Of a stretch of DNA of 64,000 bases, positions 45,760 through 57,374 are shown one piece after another. Source of the DNA: Thecaphora thlaspeos (taxonomy: Eukaryota; Basidiomycota; Ustilaginomycetes; Urocystidales; Glomosporiaceae). Location: NCBI GenBank assembly GCA_900291925.1, contig UWYS01000008.1:372001-436000 (forward strand). Direction: 5' to 3'. The notes beneath the pieces were generated by a model, which was given only the letters and a program-made list of their open reading frames with translations, searched no databases and was not told the origin of the DNA. How positions within the stretch are numbered: position 1 is the first letter of the stretch; every line of letters begins with the position of its first letter. The translations under genes were made by a program, and so were the position numbers.

Positions 45760-46589
45760 GGTGGTGAACAGGCAGCCACGATGATGAAGTGAGAAGAGGT
45801 GTATTTGAAAGTAGGAAGCTACAAAGGATGGAGCTTGGAAGCGAACCTGGCGGGAGGGACCTTGCACAATGGACGAAGAGGAACGAAGGTTGAGGCTTGA
45901 TCCGGAGAAGTGTTGGTCTTGGTGTGGAGGCCGAGGCTGCGTACTAACTCGCGCGAGACGCGCTGGCCTGGGCGCGGTCGACGTGCCCCCGAAGGGCGTG
46001 CTTACTCGACCGAGACGCGTGACTGCCGGTTCAGTCAAGCATGAAAGGAGCCGCGACTACAAATCGGGCTGCCCCTAATTGGGTTCAGAAGCCGCGGCTT
46101 CAACTTGATGCGGAGCCGCAGCTACAAATCCGGGAGCCGGAACTTTTGGAGCGCGCATCTTGAATTTAATCGGGAGTCGCAGATCAATCGGCGGCAAGAA
46201 ATTAGGAGCCGCAGCCCGCTGATCTGACAATCGGGAGCCGCACGCTGCAAACCCGCATGCGCTTATAGCAACTCGCGCGAGAAACTTTTGCCCAAACACG
46301 GCCGCAGCGTCTTAGTGACTCGTGCGAAAGAGATTGGCTCGGGCACGGACCATAAGCTGCCAGCCAGCCGCTTGCCAGCGACCCACGACAGCAGCGCCTT
46401 CGTAAAGGGCCGGCTCCCATTTCTCGTCCTCGTCCTCCGCACTCGATATCGCCTCCATTCTCTCTCCGTCCACTTTCAGGCTTCGACACAATCGCTTGGA
46501 GCCACTCAGGCAGATCGCTCTTCTGAGTACCTTACCTTATCGTGGCCCTGCTTCTGTCCCTGGCGGACGGTGCTTTGTTGTGGCCCAGC
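45760..46589. promoter_or_regulatory. Divergent intergenic region ALKBH6 / ERV41
   Basis: Upstream of both genes. The interval 45940-46330 carries the degraded repeats described below. No coding frame is seen. Confidence 0.5.
45940..46330. repeat. Diverged repeat array (ACTCGNNCGAGACGCG and GGAGCCGCAG motifs)
   Basis: Variants of ACTCGCGCGAGACGCG occur at 45947, near 46007 and near 46271, with a weaker one near 46318. Between them GGGAGCCGCAG-like blocks recur at least five times at irregular spacing. No open frame or terminal repeat is visible. Confidence 0.6.
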
Positions 46590-48214
46590 ATGAGCGAAGT
46601 GCTTGACTCGTTCGACAAGATGCCAAGGGTGAGCTCAGGACAACTTTCGTCGCGCGCTACCTGACGATGCTGCGACAAGCGAGCTGACTGCTATATGTCT
46701 TGGCCCTCTTCCTTCTGCCGCCGATACAGATGCGGCAGTTTGATGCGTTCCCAAAGACGCAGTCGATCTACACGCAGAGGTCCAGTCGTGGCGGGATGCT
46801 GACGGTCATCGTCTCGTGCCTTCTCTGCTTCCTCGTTTGGACCGAGCTGAGCGAGTATCTCTACGGCGAGCGCGCCTACTCGTTCAAGGTCGACGAGACC
46901 GTTGCGAGCAGCATGCAGATCAACATCGACATGACCGTTGCCATGCAGTGCCATTATCTCACCATCGACGTTCGCGACGCCGTCGGCGACCGCCTCCACG
47001 TCAGTGAAAGGGAGTTTACAAAGGACGGCACCACGTTCGAGATCGGGCACGCCGGGCGTCTCGACGCCATTCCAATGCCCGACCTCTCTGTCGACCAGAC
47101 CATCAACGCCGCCAAGCGCAAGAGCTTCATCCCCTCGTACAAGAAGAAGCCGCAGAACCAAAAGTTCCACAAGCAGCCTGCCTTCCAGAAGACGGCGCAC
47201 ATCGTCGAAGACGGGCCCGCCTGCCGCATCTATGGCAGCATGGAAGTCAAACGTGTCAGCGGCAACCTGCACGTCACCACGCTTGGCCATGGCTACGGCA
47301 GCTGGGAGCACACGGCGCACGAATGTGAGCAACAGCAGCGCGGCCCCTGGTAGCTAGCCTTGCTTTCGGCACGCTCAAGACTGACCCTCCTTCTGCCAAG
47401 CTTCTGCCACGCGTTGACCCTGTCGCAGTGATGAACCTGTCTCACGTCGTCCATGAGTTCAGCTTCGGGCCATACTTTCCGCTGATCGCTCAGCCGCTCG
47501 ACTCGAGCGTCGAGATCACACAGCATCGTAGGTGTCAAGCCCGTTGCCGGTGATATCGCCTTCAATCCGTCGTCGAAGGATGCGCAGGCGCTGACACGCT
47601 CTGCTTGCAATCTCGAACTCGTCCTTGCGCTCCCTCTCCGGCGACGCACAGACTTTACGGTGTTCCAGTACTTTACCTCTGTGGTGCCAACTATCTTCAT
47701 CGACTCGCGCGGACGGCGGCTGCGAACGAACCAGTACAGCGTCACCGACTACTCGCGCAACATTGAGCACGGCGCGGGCATCCCGGGCATCTTTATCAAG
47801 TACGACATCGAGCCGATCGTGCTGACGGTACGCGAGCGCTCGACGACGCTGGCGCAGTTTCTGGTGCGCCTGGCCGGCGTGATCGGGGGCGTGTGGGTGT
47901 GCGTCGGGTACGCGTTCCGGACGCTCGACCGGATCGGCCGCGTGGCCAAGACAGTGAGGTCGCGCGGGCAGCACGAGACGCCCGAGAAGTACGCGGCTTC
48001 GTACGGCTACCAGCGGCCGTCGAACCTGGGCGGGCTGACGGTAGATCGGAGGGAGTCGTCGTCGTCCGGCGGCTGGCTGAACGGCGGGTCGGACACAGTC
48101 GAAGCGATGAAGCAAAAGTGGGCCGGCCTAGGCCAGGGCAACGCGCCAAAAGGCCACAGAAAGGTCGACAGCGTCCAGCAGCGTATCTTTTCCGAGGAAG
48201 GAAGGGCGTGGTGA
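46590..48214 (+). CDS. ERV41: COPII vesicle protein Erv41/ERGIC2 family
   Basis: Membrane protein cycling between ER and Golgi; with Erv46 it retrieves ER-resident proteins. Exons 46590-46628, 46730-47324, 47429-47527 and 47652-48214 give 431 residues. It starts MSEVLDSFDKMPRMRQFDAF, then the ERGIC N-terminal signature FPKTQSIYTQRSSRGG and a first membrane span at about 34-53 (GMLTVIVSCLLCFLVW). The lumenal domain contains GHGYGSWEHTAHE, NLSHVVHEFSFGPYFPLI and FQYFTSVVPTIFID. A second span at about 315-336 (LVRLAGVIGGVWVCVGYAF) is followed by a polar cytosolic tail. Two spans near the two ends are typical of the family. The splice junctions restore the blocks VEITQHHFTVFQYF and HELMNLSHVV. 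It could be confused with Erv46, but the lumenal domain lacks the Cys-rich motif of Erv46. Confidence 0.88.
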
Positions 48215-48766
48215 GGGACGTGCAAAAGAGGTACCTTACAACTCTGTTCTCCGACACGGTGGCGAATCTCGCTTGCACAGCATACATTGTAGGCCTTGCC
48301 TGACATCCTGCCAGAACAGCGGTGCTTTTTGTCAAAGGCGACGAGGAAGAGCGAGTGGGGGCGATACGTCCTTCAAGCTCGGGTAAAGTTGTGCTCGATC
48401 TTGTCATTGTTGGTGAACCGTTGCTGCTTTGGGTGATCGAGCGGCTGACGGTAGTGGTGCGCATGTGGGCCCGGGCCGAGGTTGAAAGCAACAACGACCG
48501 AGGCAGTCCGGGGGGGTCCGGCCCGAGCTCTGCGGCAACTTGGGCGAATCTCGACGCGGCTGCTGCTCTTTACGCGACGCGCTCGCCCCGCCTCGCCGCG
48601 TCGTCCGGGCGCGCGAATTAGGGCGCAAAGGCAAGCACTCGACCTTCCTCCTCCGCCCTTCCATCCTCCATCCTTCTCGTCTTTCTTGGTCGATCAAGAT
48701 CCCCCTTGCTCGCCTCTCTCCGCTCTGCCGCAGACATCACATCGACACTTCTAGAGCTGCGGCAAC
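48215..48766. promoter_or_regulatory. Intergenic region upstream of MCM10
   Basis: Contains the ERV41 3' end and the MCM10 promoter/leader; nothing else is seen. Confidence 0.4.
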
Positions 48767-51685
48767 ATGGCGGCGTCGGCCCCCTCTTCGTCATTGTCGG
48801 CGTCGGCCAACGACGTGCTCGCCCAGCTGCAACGCATCCGCGCAAATCTCGCCGCCGCCGACACAGCAGCACCGCCGACGACAGCACTCCGCCCATCCTC
48901 CTCCTCCACCAGAGCGCCCTCGAAAGCGCACGCCTCGGTCCTTGCACCGGCATCGCCCTCAAGGCTGCAACACATCTCGTCACACAACATTGCGGCAGCC
49001 GCCAGGCGCGGAGCAGAGCTCCTCCGGAGACAGAGGCATGATGCACTCCAGTACGCTACCGCCCGAGCAAACGCCCTCACAGCCGCCGCCGCCGCCGCCG
49101 CAGAAACGAGGGCAACTTACCTTACCTTCGCAGAGAGAGCGGCCGCCGCTCAGAGGACGAGGGACAGCATTGCCGCAGAAGAGCGGCGCACAAGGCAGAT
49201 GCTCGAAAAGGCGAGCGCCAGGGCCATGACCAGGACGTCCGGCTTCGACCAGGTGCCTCACTCACGGACCCCGCAGAGCGCCAGCAACTCATCATCGCCG
49301 GGGAACGCAGGCGCCGAGAGGGACGACCGACTGGCCCTCATCGAGTCGCTTCAAGTGGGACCGCGCGACATCCCACCGCCAGACAGCAGCGATCCGGAGT
49401 GGCAGCGATTTGAGCCGTACTCGGGCACGCGCCTCAAGAGCCGCCGCATCTCGCACCAGGAGCTCACTGAATACCTCCAGGGACGCTGTCACATCCCGCC
49501 ATCGATGCTCTACTCGGTCGCAAAGCCCATCTACAACGACTCACTGTCCAAGAAGAGCGGGAACAACAATGGCGGCTCTTCGTCGTGGTCGTCTCGCGTC
49601 AATGGCGGCGATGCATGGCAGAGGCGCGGCAGGGACGGCGACTACGAGGTCCCCGTCGACGGCGACTGGCTGACGATGGCCGTCATCGCGGAGCAGGGCA
49701 ACCCCTTCGTCACGAAGCTGTTCCACAAGACCGACGACGACGACGACGACGACGACGAACGCAAGGCGGCGGGGGCCGGCACGGTGCAGTTCCGCGAAGC
49801 GACGAGGGGGTCGGACGGGAAGCTCCGCCTCGACCTTGATGGAGACGGCGGCGATCGTCTGAGCGCCTCGGAACGTGCCAAGCAGCGGCGCGACGCGGCC
49901 AAGGACGACCTCGAGGGGGAGTTGGAGCGCGAACGCCAGCGACTCAAGAACCGTCCGAGGTATATGAACATCATCAAGCTCGTCGACCTCACCGTCCGGG
50001 GCGACGACGGCAGCGACGGCGCGGGCATGATGGCTGGACCGGGCGGTGGCACGCGAGGCGAACGACAGCTGAAGCTGATGAGCATGCAGGCGGACGAGGT
50101 GGACGAGAACATGCGACCGATCAACTCGGACTCGGCCGAGGTGCAGCGCCACCTCGACGCGATGCGGCGCGGCAAGCGGCGCATGATCAACGGCAACCGG
50201 GGCGCCTACGAACTGCTGCGCAAGCAGCCGCCGGGCACGCTGATCGCCATCCTCAACCCCATCATCAACCAGCCGACGAACAAGAAGGAAAACCTACTCT
50301 GCATCAAGCCGAGGTCGGCCGAAGACATCCTCGTCATCGGCCAGGTGGCGGACCTGGCTGTCTGCCAGTCGATCCGGCGCGACGGGACGAGGTGTGGCAA
50401 CTTTGTCCATCGAACCGCAACGCATGCAGGCAGCAAGGGCCGAGAGGCCGAGGAGATGTACTGCGAGTTCCACCTGAGCCAGTCGGTAGGCGGGCTGCGC
50501 CAGGGGAGGATGGAGTTTGCCAACTCGACCAACGGTATGGGCCACCTTCTTCCCGGGCAGCGCGGATCGAACGGGTTTGGAGGCGGGGGAGGATGGAAAG
50601 GTAAAAGTCAAAAGGCATTGCCGTTCGTCCAGCGGTACGGGACGATGGAGAACGGACTGTCTTCCAACGCCGGCAAGACGTTTACCGTCGAATCGAGCCA
50701 AGGCGTCGGCGTCACGCCAAAGGCGACCGACCCGGAGAGCTGGCGCTTCGACGTCGGCGACAAGTTGGGAAGGGGACGCAGCGAGAAGGAGGCGAGGGTG
50801 CGACGACAGCGCGAAAAGGACGATCTCGAACGACGCATGCACACACGCTTCGGACCGGCCATTTCGCCCACGGCGTCGCAGCAGATCGCAGTGACAAGGA
50901 AAAAGGTCGTCGATACGCCCGCAGCACAGGATGGCGACGAGACGTTGTCGTCCGAATCGTCGTTGTCGTCGTTGTCAAACGTTAAGCGAGGAGGTGGACT
51001 GGAAGAGGCGGCCAAGAAGTTGATCGATCCGCAGGGATCGGCGGCTAGGTTACTGCGAGAGGCGAAAAAGACGATCGACGAACGCAAGCGTAAAGCCGAA
51101 CAGGTCAAGGAGGCAGCGATGGAGAAACGACGAAAGATTCTCGGCATCAACAAGGCTACCCCTGCGACGACGGCGAGGACGACATCACGAGGGAAGGGAG
51201 CGTTGGATCCCTTGACCAGCGACGAGGACGGTACGACAGCATCCGAACGCACCGACATGCCTTGCTCGACATCGACATCGACGACGACGACGAAATCGAC
51301 ACCTCGATTCAGCTATTCGGCCGAAGCGATCAAACTGATGGGGTTCGATCCACTCGCACGACGTACCACACCCTCTTCCCGCACGAATCTCTCCTCCTCC
51401 TCCTCCTCCTCACCTAGCGCAGGGACGGGACGAGATTCGCGTTCGGCCCTATTGGATCGTATCAAGAAGCCCAACACCCTCCCTCGAGCGCCGACGATGA
51501 AACAGTTGAAACTGCAGAAACAACATAGACCTAGAGTCAAGAGTTTCGATAGGGAGGACGTACATCCCGAGTTGCAGGGTTTGACGTTTGAGTCGGATGA
51601 GGAGATGGATGTTGGAGATGCGTCCAAGGACGGGAGGAGTGGAGGGGATGGGCAGGAGGACGAGGATGATCTAGAGCTATTCTGA
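48767..51685 (+). CDS. MCM10: DNA replication initiation protein Mcm10
   Basis: Replication factor that activates the CMG helicase and bridges it to polymerase alpha in the nucleus. A single exon of 972 residues begins at ATG 48767. The N-terminus is helical and Ala/Arg-rich. An OB-fold starts near residue 300 (LTMAVIAEQGNPFVTKLF) and contains an eight-Asp run insertion, then NIIKLVDLTV and LLRKQPPGTLIAILNPII. The zinc motif follows: AVCQSIRRDGTRCGNFVH, then YCEFH (three Cys and one His, about 532-568). A family-typical SSNAGKTFTVESS block comes next. The C-terminal third is basic and disordered. OB-fold followed by CCCH zinc motif is diagnostic. The absence of introns is notable beside its split neighbours. 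Confidence 0.93.
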   Translation: MAASAPSSSLSASANDVLAQLQRIRANLAAADTAAPPTTALRPSSSSTRAPSKAHASVLAPASPSRLQHISSHNIAAAARRGAELLRRQRHDALQYATARANALTAAAAAAAETRATYLTFAERAAAAQRTRDSIAAEERRTRQMLEKASARAMTRTSGFDQVPHSRTPQSASNSSSPGNAGAERDDRLALIESLQVGPRDIPPPDSSDPEWQRFEPYSGTRLKSRRISHQELTEYLQGRCHIPPSMLYSVAKPIYNDSLSKKSGNNNGGSSSWSSRVNGGDAWQRRGRDGDYEVPVDGDWLTMAVIAEQGNPFVTKLFHKTDDDDDDDDERKAAGAGTVQFREATRGSDGKLRLDLDGDGGDRLSASERAKQRRDAAKDDLEGELERERQRLKNRPRYMNIIKLVDLTVRGDDGSDGAGMMAGPGGGTRGERQLKLMSMQADEVDENMRPINSDSAEVQRHLDAMRRGKRRMINGNRGAYELLRKQPPGTLIAILNPIINQPTNKKENLLCIKPRSAEDILVIGQVADLAVCQSIRRDGTRCGNFVHRTATHAGSKGREAEEMYCEFHLSQSVGGLRQGRMEFANSTNGMGHLLPGQRGSNGFGGGGGWKGKSQKALPFVQRYGTMENGLSSNAGKTFTVESSQGVGVTPKATDPESWRFDVGDKLGRGRSEKEARVRRQREKDDLERRMHTRFGPAISPTASQQIAVTRKKVVDTPAAQDGDETLSSESSLSSLSNVKRGGGLEEAAKKLIDPQGSAARLLREAKKTIDERKRKAEQVKEAAMEKRRKILGINKATPATTARTTSRGKGALDPLTSDEDGTTASERTDMPCSTSTSTTTTKSTPRFSYSAEAIKLMGFDPLARRTTPSSRTNLSSSSSSSPSAGTGRDSRSALLDRIKKPNTLPRAPTMKQLKLQKQHRPRVKSFDREDVHPELQGLTFESDEEMDVGDASKDGRSGGDGQEDEDDLELF

Positions 51686-51823
51686 GGGTCGACAATATCT
51701 CTCACGCCCGTCTCTTCGCATCCTTTACCACCGAACGCCAGCATCTCTCCTCTCGGTTCTATACATTGCAAGGACTATACGTCTCGCCTCTCGCCTACAT
51801 TCGAACGAGAAAGATTCATCGAC

Positions 51824-53304
51824 CTAGTACGTCTGCAGAGGATCCTGATCTTGCTTCGAAATGAGGACTTTGGTCCCCTCCGGTAGGAGTTGGGTCAGAC
51901 GATGCTCAAGGACGTCGCTGAGGTATTTGCTGTAGCATGCCCGCAACGTGGCGATTAGTGCAAAGAAACAAGGTTGTCAGTGGACAGACATAGAGAGAGA
52001 GGAAGAGAGAGGGAGGGAGGAGAGAAAGGAGCGAGACTCGAGGGACAGCGTACGTACCGCTCCGTGTTGGTGTGGTTGGTGACGATCACTGATGTTCCGC
52101 TAGCTTTGTAGGCGAGGACCTCGTGCTATTCATCGTTGTTGCAGCAGAAGCGCAGGGTAGGAGGAAAAGCACAAGGCGAAGGGTGTCAGCACGGTACGAA
52201 CGGGACATGGAGACGAGCGCAGAAAAAGGGTACAAACGTGGGACAGCTCTCCCGTCAGGACTGGATGACAGGGTGGAAGTGGAGAGCAAGGAGAAAGGGG
52301 TGTCAGGTCGAAGCTCAGAACAGCACCACCAACGAACGAAGCGCGATTCATAGAGGAACCGGGACACTCACGCAGATCCGCCTTGACGCCTCTAAAGATC
52401 GACGAGCCGGAGCCGGCGCAGACGCCAATCGTCTTGATGGGCTTCTCGGAGGCCTTGCAGCCTTGCACTGTCGAATTTGCATGCAGAGCCCCGTCAGCGT
52501 GTCAGCTCTGCCGCGATCGTCTTTAAAGATGTAGCAGCTTGTGATCGGAACAGTTACTGACCACTCACCATGTTGGAGCTCGAGGTTGCCCTTGACGCGC
52601 TCGAGGATCTGCTCGAAGCTAGCCTCCGTCTTTAACGTCACCTTCCTGCCCATCCCTGCTCCCTGCTGTGCATTTGCGTCCTTCTCCTTTGCGGCCTCGA
52701 TGGGCTGCCAGCTTCCCTCTGCCAGGATCTTGTCCCCCTCTTCTCCGGACAGGTCGGGCATCGTGTCGTGCGACACGACGACGGCCAACCAGTCATTGAT
52801 GCCACCGACCGTCGCATCGAGGCTGGTGTGGGGACAGTATACGCTCACGCCGTGCTGGAGGAGGCGCAGGACGGAAGTCTGCTGTGGATCGGCGTAGGTG
52901 ATGGATTTGAGACCGCGGAAGATCAGAGGATGGTATATGACCGCTACGCCGATGCGCGGCTGGGCAGAGAGGATCTCGTCGCACACCGAGGTGGTTAGAT
53001 CGATTCCCAGCATCACGCCCTTGACGTCGTTGGAAGAGGTAGGAGAGGGAGGCGACTCGAGCAGAAGGCCGACGTTGTCCCACGAGCTGTCGGCTAGCGA
53101 GAGAGGCGCGAGACGGTGCATCGCCGACATGACAGATGTCAGTAGCGAGTTCGAGGCGCTGGTGGTGGGGGCCGGTGCCGGTGCCGACGTCATGGTGCGG
53201 ATCTGACGGTGGAAGTTGGTGGTGGTAATAGTGACGGTAGCGGTCAGTGACGGCTTGCTACTGGCGATGGATCGTGAGATGATGCGTCGCAGGAGGTGAG
53301 TCAT
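51824..53304 (-). CDS. NIF3: NIF3-family protein (Duf34/NIF3)
   Basis: Widely conserved putative metal-binding protein of unclear biochemical role (named for interaction with NGG1; also annotated as GTP cyclohydrolase I type 2-like). Five minus-strand exons (53304-52569, 52467-52372, 52260-52238, 52125-52058, 51929-51824) give 342 residues. Family blocks are LADSSWDNVGLLLE, VAVIYHPLIFRGLKSI, VYCPHTSLDATVGGINDWLA, VGVCAGSGSSIF (written IGVCAGSGSSIF here), LLTGELSHHEVLAY and VIVTNHTNTERKYL, with the metal-site His and Glu residues. The 23-nt third exon codes LLTGELSH and is needed for the family motif. The first 38 residues are Arg/Ser/Thr-rich before a second Met, so two starts could give mitochondrial and cytosolic forms (inference). 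Confidence 0.92.
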
Positions 53305-53854
53305 GCGAGCTTGCTGTTGAGAGAGTCGCGGTGGTAGGTGTTGATGCTGAGCAAAGGGAAAGAGGTGGTCGGCAAGAAAGGACGCAAGAGGAAGCCTGGC
53401 CCGTGCGCGGGCGGGCGCGGAAACAAAAAGGCGGCGGCCGAAATAAGGTGGAGGAGGTCCGTGCCTTTTTGTCTGTCCGGGCAGCAGTCGCCGTCGCGTG
53501 GCATCCGTCAGACTGCGCCCGTCCGGCCTTCATTCGCGACGCCGCCATGACGCCACCGAGATCCGTCCGCGCATACACGCATGCAGAATCGTCGTAGCTT
53601 CGAGACGACGCCCGTGGTCGTAGATTAAGGTGTTGCGTCGGAAGCGTCGTAACAGTAAGGAGTCTTACAGTAGATTGTAGGCGGAGCAGATACAGCCGTG
53701 AATCCAATGCGATGCGGGTGTGTGTGACGCGACGGTGCTGGATGAGACGAACAGAAGGCGAACAAGGGAAAGGTAGACTCTCGAGGCTATAGTATGATGG
53801 CCAAGACGAGACAAGTTCAATCGTCGATCCACCTTGCTCATGGCGGACTTCCCG
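53305..53854. other. Intergenic
   Basis: Between the NIF3 start and the MFS stop, same strand; it should hold the NIF3 promoter. No gene is seen. Confidence 0.4.
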
Positions 53855-55820
53855 CTACTGCTTCTGCTGCTGCTGCTGCTGCTGCTTCACGTCCTTCTCG
53901 CCGCTCGTCTCCACGTCGTCCTTCTTGCTGTAGTCGGGCGAGGCGCAGTACTTGGACCACGAACGCAGCTTTGGCCCGTAGATGTACAGGGCAGTCGGGA
54001 TCGGGATCATCGCAACGGCGATGCAGCCCATCAGCGTGCATCCCCAGGCGACGGGGAAGGCCTTGGGACCGTTGGCCTGCAGGTTGTTGAACAGCGCGCG
54101 GCCCACCAGTGGCAGGGCGCCTCCGATCATCGACCTCGCCAGATCGTTTCCGGCAAAGACCGAGGCGATGTAGTCCGGATACGCCTCTCCGAGGTAGCCA
54201 AGGCCGGCGTTGAAGAGCCCAAACGTTCCAGCACCGAAGAACATGCTCAGCAGGATAGGCGCCATCCAGTGGATCGAGGCGTTGGCCGTCCATCCGAAGC
54301 CAAACATCGCGATAGGGAGGAGGACCTGTTTGTTGTACAAAGGACAAAAGTCAAAATCAGCACAGACAGTCCCAACCGTGGAGGAGGAACTGGTACTTGA
54401 ACCTGGGTCAGTCGGTACTTACAGCGCCGACCATTCCTGGCCACAGTCGCTGCTCCGACGGGACTCGGCCGTTGAGCCTGTTGAAGAGCGGCTGGTAGTA
54501 GACGTGGTCCCACGCAAGGAAGAGCAGGAAGCCGATTAAGGCGCCGATGGCGATGCCGAGGAAGGCGATGCCCATCTCGCCGTAGTTGAAGCCGTGCGCC
54601 TCGACAAAGACGATCGGAAACGCCTCGAACCAGAGGTAGAGGATGCCGTAGACCAGGCCGATGTGGAGGCAGATGGCCAGGACGATGGGCTCGGTAAAGG
54701 TGAGGGTAAAGGGTCGGATGAGCGTCATCATGGCGATCTCCTTGCCCGTCATGGCGGCCTGCTCCAGCTCGCCAGCCGAGCGCAGGTGCGGGTTGCCGGT
54801 GATCCTGCGGAGGCGCTGGGTGCGCTTGACCAGGATGGTGGCCTGCGACGTCTCGGGCAGGAGGAAGAACAGGACGACCAGCGTAAAGCCGGACAGCATC
54901 AGCAGCGGCCAGATGGTCCACCTCCACCCTTCGGCGCCGTAATGCTGCGCGGCGAAACCGCCGATCAGAGGTCCGAGCGTGGGTCCGGCGACAGCCGAGA
55001 GGCCCCACACGCCCAGCATCGCCGGGAGCCTACGGACCGCGAACATGTCGCCCATCGAGGCGCCTCCCGTCGCGAGCGGCGGCGAGCCAAAGATGCCCGC
55101 GAGGAAACGCAGGATCATGAAGCCGGCAATGTTGTTGACGAGCGCCGTGGGAATCTGAAGGATAACGAAGATGAAGAGCGTGGCCACGTACGGCGGCGCG
55201 CGTCCGATCGAGGGGATCTCGGACATGGCGCTCAGGCCCAGACAGGGTCCTAGACCATAGCCAAAGACGAAAAGCGTAAGTCCGAGCGTGGCCGTAACTG
55301 TGCCAACGCCGAAGGTCGAGGCGAGGCCCTGGATGCCGGGGGTGTAGATGGCGGATCCCATGTATACGCTGGTGGTGAGGAGGCAGATGAGGGAGGTGGT
55401 GAAGGCCTTGCTGCCCTTGGACCAGTTCTGCGGGCACTCGGGGTCGTTGTCGCCGGCCCAGGTGACGAGGTAGGGGTCGTTGGAGTCGCCCCTTTCCGGC
55501 GGCGACTCGATGTCCTTGCTGCCGCCGTTTGCACTCTGCTGCTGACCGGCGAGGCTGCCGTAGCTGGACGCGCTGTCGGGCATGCGAGAGGGCGTGCTCG
55601 CTGCGCTGTCGACCCGCGTCGGCGACTGGCTGTCGGATGCCTGCTGGGGGGAGCTGTTGCGCTTCTGTTGGGCGAGACGAGTCTTGTAGCCGGGCTGGTA
55701 GCGCTCGGGCACCATGAAGTCGGGCCGCTCGTCTGGACGTGCGAAGTACTTGCCCTTGGAGAGCGCGTGGATCGCGATGCCAAAGGCGGAATCGCCCACG
55801 ATCGAAGAGATGCCTGTCAT
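53855..55820 (-). CDS. MFS multidrug/polyamine exporter, DHA1 type
   Basis: Proton-coupled exporter of the plasma membrane, drug:H+ antiporter-1 family (12 helices). Minus-strand exons 55820-54423 and 54325-53855 give 622 residues. A polar N-terminus of about 130 residues ends with the family marker DPECPQNWSKGSKA. Helix one is AFTTSLICLLTTSVYMGSA. Motif C-like sequences (GWRWTIWPLLMLSGFTLVV after GPTLGPLIGG) and PETSQATIL before the central loop are typical of Tpo1/Flu1/Mdr1-like exporters. The C-terminus ends in a glutamine run. The frame continues upstream of the chosen ATG through Ser/Pro-rich sequence, but without family similarity. Four CCAAT-containing repeats lie about 310 bp upstream. 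Substrate unknown. Confidence 0.9.
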
Positions 55821-56126
55821 GATGGAGGCCGGCGGTGGGTGTATGCCGAGCAAGTCAAAGGACGATACGGGAGAGTCGCGGGGTGCTCGAAGCTCGAGAG
55901 GATCGTCGGTCGTCGGCTGCGAATGATGCAGCCTCGAGGGTGCCGCTGGAGACGAGACGGGCGAGGAGAGGAATGGGCTTGGATCAGATGCTGAACCGAG
56001 GGGCATGGGAGGAGGAGGTGTGTCGAAGGGATCGGGCAAAGGAGCAAGGAGCACGTACGGTATATGAACTCCAACGCCGACAGCGCTTGCTGGGCAGTTG
56101 GGCAGCTCGGGAGCCTGTTGGAGGCC

Positions 56127-56170
56127 ACCATTGGTGTACCATTGGTGTACCATTGGTGTACCATTGGTGC
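56127..56170 (-). promoter_or_regulatory. Four tandem 11-bp repeats carrying CCAAT boxes
   Basis: The unit ACCATTGGTGT is repeated four times head-to-tail (last copy ends in C). Read in the direction of the MFS gene, each copy gives ACACCAATGGT, a CCAAT box. They lie 307-350 bp upstream of the chosen start codon, a position suited to binding of the CCAAT (HAP/NF-Y) complex; binding itself is an inference. Confidence 0.7.
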
Positions 56171-57374
56171 GGTCAGCATCCGCCACTCTTCTTGCTGGAC
56201 CGGTCACTCGGACGGAACAGTGGAACCGAACGCACACGCATAGGCAGCCCTCCCTCACACCTTGCTTGATGTGGAATCAATCGGAGAAACTCGTCTTTCT
56301 ACAGAGACAGGAGGCCAAGGAGGAGGGAGCCTCTCGATCTTGTCGATCGATTGCACGCCGGACTGAGTCAAAAGAGAGCGTTCTTTCTGCCGTCGTGAAA
56401 GGCGGCATCGTATGTACTGCTATAACAGTTACTACGTAGCAGAGGTGAGTGGATTGCTTGCTGTGGGAGGGTGCACCAGAGCCGGGCCGAAAGTCATTTT
56501 TTCTTTCTTTTCTCTTCTTTTCGGCGTTAAGCCTACTCTAGGCTGAGGGATTTGCAAACAATCCGGAAGCCAGGGTCCGATTACGTTATATAGTCACGTA
56601 CTGTACATCGCTGCTTGCCGAGCGACGCCCGGGCGGCATGACGACACGTCCGAGAGAGGAAGGCGGATTAATTGGTGATAAAGAGAGTGTCGGCCTTGCC
56701 TGCACGTCAAGCTGGTCATCGTGAACGTGCTGCCTTTTATCATCGGCACGGAGCGCAAAGCTTACGCCAGGCTTCTTTTCTTGGCCTTCACGTTCGGTGC
56801 CCGTTGCGGTCGAAGGCAAGACGCTGCTTCAACCGCGCCCTCCTACTTACGTACGGGCATCACAGGCTGTGTAGCCTGGGCCTTGGTTGAATTGTCAAGA
56901 AAAAGTTGCTCGCGAACCTATGTAAGACGTACCGTACCCTCCACCTTGTTCGACGGCGCAGCGGTGCGGGAGCTCGCTTCCGCGCTTTGACTACGAAGGC
57001 GTTATCCTTATCTCCGTCGGCCACACCGACGAGGCACTCCTCTTCCGTTGTACCACGCGCGTTGCGCAAGGCACTGAGAGCCGGAGAGAGAGATGGGGAG
57101 GGGGTGAAAGGGACAAGGTCAGCCTCGTCCGGCGGGTCTCCAGCCGAAGACATGTGCGTCCGCATACAGAAGTAGTCCATCGAGCTGGGCCTCGGGCCGA
57201 GTCTTTTTCCTGCTCGACTCTGGCTGACGTATGGCCGTGTTACTGTACGTATCGGCTGTCGCCGTGGCGCTCGCCCCTCCTCGCTCCACCATCCTGTGAT
57301 AGCGTGGAATCGGGTCAACTGCGCCGCGGACGATGCGTGCTGGTTCGCGATTGATTTTGTCGCGCGCCTCATTC

